Below, one piece after another: positions 1 through 6,727 of a stretch of DNA of 12,722 nucleotides (position 1 is the first letter of the stretch; each line of letters opens with the position of its first letter). A model generated the notes under the pieces. It was given only the letters and a program-made list of their open reading frames with translations. It was not told the DNA's origin and did not search any database. Position numbers and translations under genes: made by a program. The stretch is from Pseudomonadota bacterium (GTDB lineage: Bacteria; Pseudomonadota; Alphaproteobacteria; Rhodospirillales; UBA2165), in contig JAQCKY010000015.1 in the NCBI GenBank assembly GCA_027592155.1, forward strand, positions 1 through 12,722, in the 5' to 3' direction.

Positions 1-849
1 GCGCGAGGGGGTCTATTCGTGATCCTTCTGGCCGGAACCTCTCTCGCCGTTGCAACCATGATACGGCCGGCCAGTCTCTATCTGATCTATGCCTTGGGAC
101 CGATCGTCGCCCTCCACTATTACTTTCGGGTCCATGATCGCCGGGAAACCATAAAACGCCTCCTGGTCCTGATGGTTCCCTGGTGTCTCATCGTCGGCGG
201 ATGGTATGTCCGGAACTTTGCGGAAACCGGCCAGATATTCTTTACCCAACAGGAAGGCGTCATCCTCCTTCTGCGGGCACAGTACATGGCAGCCGCGATT
301 AACGGCGTGGGTTTGGACGAGGCAATGAAAATTATTACCCAGCAAATTTCCAGCTCAGCCTCCCCGCTGCAGGCCTACATTTCCTATTTTGCCGAAAATC
401 CCATCGCATTTATCCGTGAGGCGCTACTGTCCGTCGGACGGCCCCTTTTCAGTCCAGCCCAATGGTATCTTCAGTTTTACTTTCCCGGAACCTATAAGGA
501 TATGGTCCCCCTCGAGGGAATCCTTCTTTCCGGCGGTTTTGAGCAACTTTGGACAGAACTTGCCCGCCGCCCCGTTGGCTATTTGCCGATAATTTTAGCG
601 GTGCTTGTTCACGAAATTCTACTTTTTATCGCGTTCGTCGCCGGTGTGCTTTTCTACCGCAGACTGCCGCCCCCGACTCAAGGTCTGCTGCTGTCCGCGG
701 TTGTCACGGTTGGCTATTTCCTCTTTATGGTTTTGCTCTTCGTCGGCGATCCCCGCTTTAGAGTACCGTTCAATCCGATGCTCGCCATCGTCGCGGGCTA
801 TGGGGTCAGCATCGTTCTGGCGCGAAGTTCTCATATCCGAAAACATTGA
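1..849 (+). CDS. Membrane glycosyltransferase, GT39/ArnT-like (3' part, 5' end outside window)
   Basis: The reading frame is open from base 1, so this is the C-terminal part of a longer protein. A GTG at 19 is internal and should not be taken as the start. The product is very hydrophobic, with several predicted membrane segments. It carries features usual for lipid-linked-sugar glycosyltransferases of the GT39/PMT/ArnT type: an early MIRP element at the end of a membrane helix, a PW...WYVRN element at the start of a periplasmic loop (about residues 59-72 of the visible part), and a late GDPRFRVPFNPMLAI element in the last helix, matching the family's RF(R)xPxxPxLA. The family transfers a sugar from a polyprenyl-phosphate carrier to lipid or protein in the periplasm. 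The catalytic N-terminal loop with its Asp residues lies outside the window, so donor and acceptor are unknown. Some other polytopic polysaccharide protein is possible. Confidence 0.75.
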   Translation, partial: ARGGLFVILLAGTSLAVATMIRPASLYLIYALGPIVALHYYFRVHDRRETIKRLLVLMVPWCLIVGGWYVRNFAETGQIFFTQQEGVILLLRAQYMAAAINGVGLDEAMKIITQQISSSASPLQAYISYFAENPIAFIREALLSVGRPLFSPAQWYLQFYFPGTYKDMVPLEGILLSGGFEQLWTELARRPVGYLPIILAVLVHEILLFIAFVAGVLFYRRLPPPTQGLLLSAVVTVGYFLFMVLLFVGDPRFRVPFNPMLAIVAGYGVSIVLARSSHIRKH

Positions 850-1073
850 CCCTCGCAGGTGATTGCCTAATGGAAGCGCATAGGGATCTTCAATAATAAG
901 GCGGCGCGTGTCATCGCCAATGCCGACACAAAGAAGCAATAAAACTTTCGGGCGTTCGACATAATTTCGTGGAAGGTCGATGAGGGGAGCGTTACCCTTG
1001 TCACCAACAATCCCAACAACCACTTTTCTCTATAATACTTAGGTTCAACAATTTTTTCTCAATAGGCTGGCCA
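850..1073. other. Intergenic spacer, no convincing gene
   Basis: These 224 bases separate the glycosyltransferase stop from the GST start. The minus strand holds a protein-like stretch from a GTG at 1023 running to about 850. Its frame then continues into the antisense of the glycosyltransferase gene, it has no clear Shine-Dalgarno sequence, and I recognise no family in it. The plus strand holds codon-like segments around 898-1038 that are broken by an in-frame TAA near 940. This may be a decayed gene or simply a spacer. Confidence 0.4.
1031..1036 (+). promoter_or_regulatory. Possible promoter -10 box for the GST gene
   Basis: A perfect TATAAT lies 38 bases before the GST start codon, giving a short leader of about 30 nt. 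No good -35 box sits 16-18 bases upstream. The nearest good match, TTGTCA at 998-1003, is 27 bases away and too far. The call rests on the -10 box and its position alone. Confidence 0.35.
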
Positions 1074-1721
1074 ATGGAAATTCTTCTTTACTACGCTCCC
1101 AATACTTGCGCGATAGCGCCGTACATTAGTTTGACCGAGGCAAATGCCACGTTCGAAGCACGGCCGCTCAACTACCGAAAGCAAGAGCAAAGGTCGGCGG
1201 AATATGTGACGCTCAACCCCAAGCATAAAGTGCCGCTGCTTGTGGTCGATGGCGTAACACTCACGGAAAGCACGGCCATCCAAACCTGGATTGCCCGCAC
1301 CTTTCCGGAAGCAAAATTAATGCCCACCGACCCGTGGGAAGAGTTGAAAGCGATCTCACTACACTCTTGGTGCTCTTCGGGTATTCACCCCTATCTGAGC
1401 CGGATTAATAATCCGGCCCGGGTTTGTGATGTGCCGGATGCCGAGGAAAGTGTCATCAGGCTGGCGAGCAAGAACCTCACCGAATGTTTTGGTATCGCCG
1501 ACGAAATGCTGAGTGGCCGGGAGTATTTTTTCGATCATTTTATGTCTCCTGACGCGCATTTCTTTTGGTGCTGCCGCCGCGCGACGCAATTGGGCTTTGA
1601 CCTTTCGGAATTCACCAATTGTATGGCTCATTTCGAACGCATGACGGACCGGCCAAGCACCCAAAAACTTTTAGCCTATGAAAATGAGGTAAAGGCAGCA
1701 TTCGCCGAAGCGGCAGAGTGA
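1074..1721 (+). CDS. Glutathione S-transferase family protein
   Basis: 215 aa, the usual length for a cytosolic GST. Residues 1-80 form the thioredoxin-like N-terminal domain. It has an early Cys (C12 in APNTCAIAP, near the Cys of beta-class bacterial GSTs), an NPKHKVP segment with the expected cis-proline at P54, and an E65-S66 pair in TLTESTAI that in this family holds the gamma-glutamyl group of glutathione. Residues from about 88 form the helical C-terminal domain, which is Cys- and aromatic-rich around 157-168 and divergent. Family members conjugate or reduce electrophiles with glutathione in the cytoplasm; the substrate here cannot be read from sequence. The ATG at 1074 is preferred because beta-strand 1 begins at once. 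The gene stands alone, and its codon use is less GC-biased than the efp-to-cyclase block. Confidence 0.88.
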   Translation: MEILLYYAPNTCAIAPYISLTEANATFEARPLNYRKQEQRSAEYVTLNPKHKVPLLVVDGVTLTESTAIQTWIARTFPEAKLMPTDPWEELKAISLHSWCSSGIHPYLSRINNPARVCDVPDAEESVIRLASKNLTECFGIADEMLSGREYFFDHFMSPDAHFFWCCRRATQLGFDLSEFTNCMAHFERMTDRPSTQKLLAYENEVKAAFAEAAE

Positions 1722-2197
1722 CGCCGATTCCCAAAAACCCGACACGCTAGCGGATTCAGCAGATGGGCGCCCAGATTGGGGGCAAAAAAATGGCCCCTGC
1801 TGTGTGGGCAACGGGAGCCAGGTCGCCACAAGGGGAGAGTGGCAGATGCTCAACTCCCTCAAAAGAGTGAGCAATTATTGTTATTGTTATCTTTTTAACT
1901 GGCGATTAGCCCCAACACAGTCAAGGCGGGAAATGGGAGCGCTTATAAACTCTTCCGGGATGTATAAACGCCGATTGACGGTCTCCAGCAGCGAAGAGCC
2001 GCCCGCATGTCGATCGCGCGCCAATCCCGCCTTCCGGCGAATAGGCGAAACCTTATTTGTTGAGACGATGATTGTTGAGGCGCTATTTGTTTATAGGGAG
2101 AGCGTAATAGAACCTGGGCTCCTATTCCTTGATGCTGGTCAATGGGAAAAAGCGTGAGCGTCATAAACGGCCTAATGCCAAGATCCCACCTACTATC
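1722..2197. other. Gene-poor spacer of about 475 bp
   Basis: No recognisable gene is present. A 117-codon plus-strand ORF starting at GTG 1804 has an amino-acid composition unlike a folded protein and matches no family I know. Minus-strand ORFs here are no better. The stretch contains the hairpin at 1847-1873, a short run of T-rich sequence after it, and loosely repeated ATTTGTT/GATTGTTGAG units around 2050-2095. It may be ordinary intergenic DNA or old gene debris. Confidence 0.5.
1847..1895 (+). terminator. Possible terminator downstream of the GST gene
   Basis: TGCTCAACTC (1847-1856) pairs with GAGTGAGCA (1865-1873) as a 9-bp stem with one bulged A and an eight-base loop. The sequence that follows is T-rich but interrupted, ending in TCTTTTT around 1889-1895. 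It lies about 125 bp past the GST stop. The stem is only moderately GC-rich and the U-tract is not continuous, so this is a weak call. Confidence 0.3.
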
Positions 2198-2725
2198 TCA
2201 AGCCGAAATGTCGCCGAGTTCACGAGGAAAAACGAGTGAAATCATTCTTATATGCGGGCCGGGAAGTGTGGACCAGGTTGTGATGTCCATCTGGAACACG
2301 GCGAGGGCGCAGGTTGGAAAATTTCCTTGAAGTCTTTGGATATCGCTTGGTTCTCCCAATGCCCCTAAATATTGCGCAAATTCCCCCATGCCCGGATTGT
2401 GGCCGATCATCAGTACGGAATCGATTTTATCAGCGACCTCTGAAATCCGGTCGGCCAATTGCTCCGTTGGCGCCAGATAGAGGCCGTCTTCGATCAAAAC
2501 CGAAACACCCTCCTGCTCCGCCAACCCTGAAAACTCCAGCGTTTCCCGCGCACGTCGAGCGCCGGAACAAAGGATTAACGCCGGCGTTTCGGCATTTTCA
2601 AGAATGTAGCTCCCCATCACCTTCGACGCATCGCGGCCCCGCTTGTTCAGGGGACGCTCAAAATCGCTGGATCCAGGAATATTCCAGCTCGACTTGCCGT
2701 GGCGCAAGAGCATCAGCCTCTTCAT
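2198..2725 (-). CDS. SixA-type phosphohistidine phosphatase (histidine phosphatase superfamily)
   Basis: 175 aa, a typical length for the small SixA branch. The N-terminus has the superfamily signature LLRHGKS with R8 and the phospho-accepting H9. The downstream ARRARET segment (about residues 56-62) supplies a further phosphate-pocket Arg, and MIGHNPGM supplies the second catalytic His, H109. SixA-type enzymes remove phosphate from phosphohistidine on phosphotransfer proteins, though many alphaproteobacterial homologues have no proven substrate. The ATG at 2725 is the sensible start because the RHG motif must lie near the N-terminus. I see no strong Shine-Dalgarno sequence before it. The gene is transcribed divergently from efp, with a 158-bp shared upstream region. 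No two-component genes lie next to it, so its partner is unknown. Confidence 0.9.
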   Translation of the reverse strand: MKRLMLLRHGKSSWNIPGSSDFERPLNKRGRDASKVMGSYILENAETPALILCSGARRARETLEFSGLAEQEGVSVLIEDGLYLAPTEQLADRISEVADKIDSVLMIGHNPGMGEFAQYLGALGEPSDIQRLQGNFPTCALAVFQMDITTWSTLPGPHIRMISLVFPRELGDISA

Positions 2726-2883
2726 AAACGCGAGTTTGGCAAATTACGCCTGAACTGTCTCCACCGTTTCGCCAAGCCTTGTTCGACGTTGCTCCCTGCC
2801 CTCCGTCTTGCTAGGTTCCGCGCCTTCCAGAATTTGCCACAAAAAGACTAACGAACGACCGGGATTGAGGATAAGAGGATCAC
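2726..2883. promoter_or_regulatory. Divergent upstream region of the SixA gene and efp
   Basis: This 158-bp region must hold the promoters for both flanking divergent genes. I find no convincing -35/-10 pair on either strand. The efp side ends with a purine-rich segment, AAGAGGA (about 2873-2879), a usable Shine-Dalgarno sequence before ATG 2884. Confidence 0.4.
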
Positions 2884-3453
2884 ATGAAGATCAATGGAAA
2901 TGCGATTCGCCCAGGGATGATTGTCGAGCATCAAGGGCGGCTCTGGCGCGCGGTAAAGATTCAGCATACTCAGCCCGGTAAGGGCGGCGCCTATTTGCAA
3001 GTCGAGCTCAAGGACATCCGTGACGGAACGAAGTTGAACGAGCGCTTTCGGTCCTCGGAAACCGTAGAGCGGGTCCGGCTCGACCAGGCAACTTATCAGT
3101 TCTTGTTCGCAGACGGCGACATGTACACATTCATGAATGCAGAGTCTTATGAGCAAATTGCACTGGCCGGGGAGTTGGTCGGAGAAGAGCAAGTACCCTA
3201 TCTGCAGGACGGGATGGAGGTGCAGATCGAGAGCTTTGAAGACGAGCCGATCAATGTGCAACTGCCCGAGCATGTCACCCTTGAGGTCACCGAGGCCGAC
3301 GCGGTGGTAAAGGGACAAACAGCATCGTCTTCCTACAAGCCCGGCATGCTCGAAAACGGCGTCCGCGTGATGGTGCCACCCCATATCGAAGCCGGCACCC
3401 GGATCGTCGTTTCGACGGTCGATGGGACCTATGTCGAGCGAGCAAAGGATTAA
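2884..3453 (+). CDS. efp: Translation elongation factor P
   Basis: 189 aa, the full normal length. The protein matches alphaproteobacterial EF-P throughout: a KINGNAIRPGM start, the KOW-like domain I with the loop TQPGKGGAY whose K33 matches the modifiable Lys34 of E. coli EF-P, then NERFRSSETVERV, and the C-terminal signature region ADAVVKGQTASSSYKPG followed by NGVRVMVPP. EF-P binds between the P and E sites of the ribosome and helps form peptide bonds at polyproline stretches. The Pro-rich proteins encoded downstream (OmpA-domain protein and cyclase tail) contain such stretches. No EpmA/EpmB/EpmC-type lysine-modification gene is present, so the state of K33 is unknown. The gene is followed directly by suhB with overlapping stop and start codons, implying co-transcription and coupled translation. 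Confidence 0.98.
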   Translation: MKINGNAIRPGMIVEHQGRLWRAVKIQHTQPGKGGAYLQVELKDIRDGTKLNERFRSSETVERVRLDQATYQFLFADGDMYTFMNAESYEQIALAGELVGEEQVPYLQDGMEVQIESFEDEPINVQLPEHVTLEVTEADAVVKGQTASSSYKPGMLENGVRVMVPPHIEAGTRIVVSTVDGTYVERAKD

Positions 3454-4238
3454 TGGCCACCCAATCTCCCAACATCACGGTTATGATGAACGCCGCCCGC
3501 AAGGCAGCATCGCGGCTTAAACGAGATTATGGTGAAATCGATCAGCTGCAGGTCTCCCGCAAGGGTCCGGCGGACTTCGTCAGCGCCGCCGATACCCGGA
3601 CCGAGGGCATCCTTCGGGCCGAGCTCGAGAGAGCGCGGCCGGGGTATGGGTTCCTGTTAGAGGAAGGCGGTGAGATCTCCGGCGACGGCAGCGACCGGCG
3701 CTTTATCATCGATCCCCTGGACGGCACCACTAACTTCCTGCACGGCCTCGCTCATTTTGCGATCTCAATCGCCCTCGAAGAAAGAGGTGAACTCACCGCC
3801 GGCGTGATTTACGAGCCCATCGGCGATCAGATGTTTTGGGCTGAGAAAGGCCAGGGCGCGCATCTCAACTCCCGTCGGCTTCGAGTCTCCGCCCGGAACG
3901 ATATGGCGGCGTCCCTGTTCGCCACCGGCATCCCCTTTTTGGGCAGGGGCGATCACCCCCGTTTCCTCAAAGAACTCGAATCGGTAATGGCGGTTTCGGC
4001 CGGGGTGCGCCGGTTCGGCTCCGCGGCTCTTGATCTCGCCTATGTCGCCGCCGGACGTTTCGATGGCTTTTGGGAAAGAGATCTCCAGCCCTGGGATATC
4101 GCGGCGGGAATCGTCTTGGTCCGCGAGGCGGGCGGTTTTGTCACCGACATGAAAGGTGGCCGCAAAATGCTGGAAAGCGGCGACATCCTGGCCGCTAATC
4201 CCGATCTGCATCAACCCTTAATGGATACGGTGGGATAG
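3453..4238 (+). CDS. suhB: Inositol monophosphatase family protein (SuhB-like)
   Basis: 261 aa, standard for the family. The metal- and phosphate-binding residues are visible: E70-E71 in LLEEGG, the signature IIDPLDGTTNF with D87 and D90, and D215 in the second signature QPWDIAAG. These bind Mg2+ for hydrolysis of myo-inositol 1-phosphate or a related sugar phosphate. In E. coli the homologue SuhB also takes part in rRNA transcription antitermination with Nus factors, so linkage to the translation gene efp may be meaningful, though this is inferred. The ATG at 3453 overlaps the efp stop (TAATG), which favours translational coupling and this start. The fold could also serve as a histidinol-phosphate or other sugar phosphatase; sequence alone cannot settle the substrate. 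Confidence 0.93.
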   Translation: MATQSPNITVMMNAARKAASRLKRDYGEIDQLQVSRKGPADFVSAADTRTEGILRAELERARPGYGFLLEEGGEISGDGSDRRFIIDPLDGTTNFLHGLAHFAISIALEERGELTAGVIYEPIGDQMFWAEKGQGAHLNSRRLRVSARNDMAASLFATGIPFLGRGDHPRFLKELESVMAVSAGVRRFGSAALDLAYVAAGRFDGFWERDLQPWDIAAGIVLVREAGGFVTDMKGGRKMLESGDILAANPDLHQPLMDTVG

Positions 4239-4419
4239 ACGCCCCTCACGCTGCACCGTTTTCGAATGCCGCCACATTTCTGACACAGGCCGCCGATATT
4301 GAAACCGGATTGCGGTTGTATGGGATTCAAGGCTTAGCTATTTTGAGCCCACTCGGGTAGTTTATCAGCCGAGGGATTAAACAGACACACCAACAGTCGG
4401 TCTGACGGGGGAAGATGTC
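4239..4419. other. Spacer and leader before the OmpA-domain gene
   Basis: This 181-bp gap separates suhB from the envelope gene cluster and probably holds its promoter, but I see no -35/-10 pair good enough to call. An inverted repeat, CTCGG (4352-4356) with CCGAG (4369-4373), extends outward by CC/GG across a bulged A. No U-tract follows, so it is not a normal terminator. Confidence 0.35.
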
Positions 4420-5511
4420 GTGAAGAACCAGATTCAGGATAGCCGAGAGGCGCTGCCTCGCTGGCGGGCGCCACTTCTCAGTATGGCAGCAATTTTGGCG
4501 GTAACGATCTACGCGGCCCCCGATGCACAGGCGCAGATGACGCCTTGGGGCGGCAATAGCAGCGTCCTGGTTGATTCCAGTATGCTCGGCGGTAGCGTCC
4601 CTGCCGGCTCCGGCCGCTTCGTCACCGACACCAGTCGGTTGGGCAGTGTCACAGGCGCAACAATCGGCCGCGGCGGTTTATTGGAACCACCGCCGACGAT
4701 GCCGCGCTCCCGCCTCCTCATACAAGCCCCACCCGGAGGCGGTGCCGCTCAGCCCAGCGCGACGCCGCCGACGGGCTCAAGACTCACGCTTATCACGCCG
4801 AGCGAATTGGCGCGGCGTGGAGTAAAACCGGTGACCGCAAAGGCAGTCCCGAAAGCCCCAAAAGCAGCGCCCCGCAAAAAGGTGATGGCGTCGGCACCGC
4901 AGGTATCGGCAGCCCCGCAAGCACCTAAGGTTGCCGCTGCACGGCCGACACCGCCCCCAGCGCCAAAAGTGATGGCTCCGAAACCACCATCGCAGCCCAA
5001 AACAGCCGTGGCGGCAGCGCCGAAGCCACCGGTTGCGCCGAAGGTAATGGCGCCCAAGGCGCCGTCCCGCCCATCGGCAGCTGGCGCCGCGCCGCCGCCG
5101 CCGGCAATTTCCGCGCCGGCGCCGGCATCGAAGCCAAAGGGAATACCAGCGACGAGCAAGACGACGCAACAAGCCTCTCTCCCGGGCGGTAAAGAAGCGG
5201 GCCCCGCCTCTTCAATCAGCTTTGCAACCAACCTTGCGGGGATCAACGCCGCCGCCAAAGCCCAGTTGGATAAAATCGCTCAGCAATTGGCGTCGAACGA
5301 TGGTCAACGGTTACAGCTGTTGGCCTATGCGGGAGAGCCTAATCTGCCGCCGAGCAAGGCGCGACGCCTATCGCTGTCCCGGGCGCTTGCCGTCCGCACC
5401 TACCTGATTGAAAAGGGTGTCCGCCGGACTCGCATTGATGTCCGGGCACTTGGCAACAAGCTGCCGGACGGACCGCCCAGCCGCGTCGATGTTCTTATAA
5501 CCAATCCATGA
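4420..5511 (+). CDS. Secreted OmpA-domain protein with Pro/Ala/Lys-rich linker
   Basis: 363 aa. The start is GTG 4420, preceded by GGGGGAAG (4407-4414). The nearby ATG 4414 hits a stop after two codons and is excluded. Residues 1-38 look like a Sec signal peptide: basic region, hydrophobic core around 18-32, cleavage likely after A36-Q37-A38. There is no lipobox Cys. Residues about 133-250 form a low-complexity linker rich in Pro, Ala and Lys, with repeated PKVMA units. Residues about 265-362 resemble an OmpA/Pal C-terminal domain: SISFATN, LSLSRALAVRTYL, then VRALGNKLP and SRVDVLI. R321 fits the conserved diaminopimelate-binding Arg, but the usual GHTD is replaced by AYAGE, so the binding Asp is absent or moved to E306. 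It probably lies in the periplasm and works with the MotA/MotB-like proteins downstream. Confidence 0.85.
   Translation: MKNQIQDSREALPRWRAPLLSMAAILAVTIYAAPDAQAQMTPWGGNSSVLVDSSMLGGSVPAGSGRFVTDTSRLGSVTGATIGRGGLLEPPPTMPRSRLLIQAPPGGGAAQPSATPPTGSRLTLITPSELARRGVKPVTAKAVPKAPKAAPRKKVMASAPQVSAAPQAPKVAAARPTPPPAPKVMAPKPPSQPKTAVAAAPKPPVAPKVMAPKAPSRPSAAGAAPPPPAISAPAPASKPKGIPATSKTTQQASLPGGKEAGPASSISFATNLAGINAAAKAQLDKIAQQLASNDGQRLQLLAYAGEPNLPPSKARRLSLSRALAVRTYLIEKGVRRTRIDVRALGNKLPDGPPSRVDVLITNP
4851..5077 (+). repeat. Imperfect coding repeats, PKVMA units
   Basis: Within the linker of the OmpA-domain gene, the units KKVMASAP, APKVMAPKPPSQP and APKVMAPKAPSRP recur about 26-29 residues apart (residues 153-218). 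The second and third units are the most alike, at both protein and DNA level. The pattern suggests growth by tandem duplication of a flexible spacer, as in TonB-like or Pal-like linkers that span the periplasm. Confidence 0.6.
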
Positions 5512-5529
5512 GCGTAACTGACATATGCG

Positions 5530-5546
5530 CCTTCTCGCTTCGAAGG
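5530..5546 (+). promoter_or_regulatory. Hairpin covering the ribosome binding site of the MotA-like gene
   Basis: CCTTC (5530-5534) can pair with GAAGG (5542-5546) over a seven-base loop. The Shine-Dalgarno sequence GAAGGA (5542-5547), 7 bases before ATG 5555, is part of the stem. Ribosomes finishing the upstream gene at 5511 stop only about 20 bases before it and could affect folding. A five-base-pair stem is weak and may be chance. Confidence 0.3.
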
Positions 5547-5554
5547 ATTAAGAC

Positions 5555-6718
5555 ATGACATCGCCGCAGCGATTTTTGATCCGAATGATCGGCTTCATTA
5601 TTATGGTCGGAATCTTATCCGGCCTTTTATTTCCATCGTTGCGCGGTGCTTTTGCCGCGAATGTCGGCCTGAACGGATTGATCCTCGGCGTCCTCTTGCT
5701 GGGGATCATCTATAACTTCCGTCAGGTCGTGCAGCTCTACCCCGAGGTTGCCTGGTTAGAGCGGTTCCGGCGGTCGTCCGACCTGCCCCTCTCAGACTCC
5801 CGTACGCCCAAACTGCTGGCGCCCATGGCGACCATGCTGGGCGAGCGGGGAGAGCGCCAAAGCCTGTCGACAATTTCCATGCGGTCTCTGCTGGATGGAA
5901 TCGCCTCCCGGCTCGACGAATCCCGAGACCTGTCACGCTATACAATCGGCTTGCTTATTTTTCTCGGGCTCCTCGGCACGTTCTTGGGATTACTACAGAC
6001 GGTATCGTCGATCAGTGATGTGATCGGCGGACTTTCCGTTGACGGCGGCGATATGGCGGCGGTTTTCAACAGCCTCAAGGCCGGCCTTGCGGCGCCGCTG
6101 TCGGGCATGGGAACCGCTTTTTCCTCGTCACTGTTTGGACTGGCGGGATCGTTGGTGCTGGGATTTTTGGATCTCCAAGCAGGCCAGGCACAGAATAGAT
6201 TCTACAACGATCTGGAAGACTGGCTGTCAGGCATGACCCGGCTTTCATCAGGCGCGCTATCGGATACCGGCGACCAATCGGTACCGGTCTACGTTCAAGC
6301 GCTGCTTGAGCAAACCGCCGAGAGCCTCGAGAATTTGCAGCGCACGCTGGCGCGCGGTGAAGAAACCAACAATGCCAGCAAGAACCAGTTGATGGCCCTG
6401 ACCGAAGGGCTCGGCGCGCTGACAGATCAGCTTCGCGCCGAGCGGGACCTGTTGATGAAATTCGGCGAAAGCCAGGTCGATCTCAAATCCGTACTCGAAC
6501 GGATGAGCCTCGACAGCGGCGGCGGTGTGGATGAAGCAACCCGCTCGCATATTCGCAACCTGGATGTTTATATGGCGCGGTTGCTCGAAGAACTTGCTGT
6601 TGGACGGGATGACATTGTTCAACAAATGCGAAGCGAGATTAAGCTTTTGGCCCGGACCATCGCGGCCAGCACCGCAGAGACACACCGGCCCGGCCCGAGT
6701 GTGCCGCGGCGGGATTAG
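5555..6718 (+). CDS. MotA/TolQ/ExbB-like proton channel protein, non-flagellar
   Basis: 387 aa. Four membrane segments are visible, at about residues 8-27, 37-54, 128-150 and 178-206. The third contains GLLGTFLGLLQTV and the fourth PLSGMGTAFSSSLFGLAGS, the two helices that line the ion pathway in MotA/TolQ/ExbB proteins, including the conserved small and hydroxyl residues (GT..G; Pro, Thr, Ser). Residues about 207-375 form a long, charged, probably coiled-coil cytoplasmic tail. Flagellar MotA has about 290 residues and its main cytoplasmic domain between TM2 and TM3, so this is a different subfamily. It sits 43 bp after the OmpA-domain gene and 9 bp before the MotB-like gene, consistent with a channel/stalk pair driven by the proton gradient. 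The ATG at 5555 has AAGGA at a good distance. Confidence 0.87.
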   Translation: MTSPQRFLIRMIGFIIMVGILSGLLFPSLRGAFAANVGLNGLILGVLLLGIIYNFRQVVQLYPEVAWLERFRRSSDLPLSDSRTPKLLAPMATMLGERGERQSLSTISMRSLLDGIASRLDESRDLSRYTIGLLIFLGLLGTFLGLLQTVSSISDVIGGLSVDGGDMAAVFNSLKAGLAAPLSGMGTAFSSSLFGLAGSLVLGFLDLQAGQAQNRFYNDLEDWLSGMTRLSSGALSDTGDQSVPVYVQALLEQTAESLENLQRTLARGEETNNASKNQLMALTEGLGALTDQLRAERDLLMKFGESQVDLKSVLERMSLDSGGGVDEATRSHIRNLDVYMARLLEELAVGRDDIVQQMRSEIKLLARTIAASTAETHRPGPSVPRRD

Positions 6719-6727
6719 TCCCGGATA

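Noticed and set aside
998..1036. TTGTCA with TATAAT as a complete promoter
   Set aside because: The spacer is 27 bases, too long for a sigma70 promoter; only the -10 box is kept as a tentative call.
1772..1800. GGGGGC-AAAAAAATG-GCCCCT hairpin as a terminator
   Set aside because: The stem is only about five pairs and the A-run lies in the loop rather than after the stem; no U-tract follows on either strand.
1804..2157. Hypothetical protein of 117 aa on the plus strand
   Set aside because: Starts with GTG, has no good ribosome binding site, overlaps the terminator-like hairpin, and its composition (many Arg, Ser, Cys; no hydrophobic pattern) is unlike a real protein.
4749..5258. Long minus-strand ORFs opposite the OmpA-domain gene
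   Set aside because: They are mirror images of the GC-rich Pro/Ala linker codons; the Gly/Ala- and Arg/Cys-rich translations are typical shadows.
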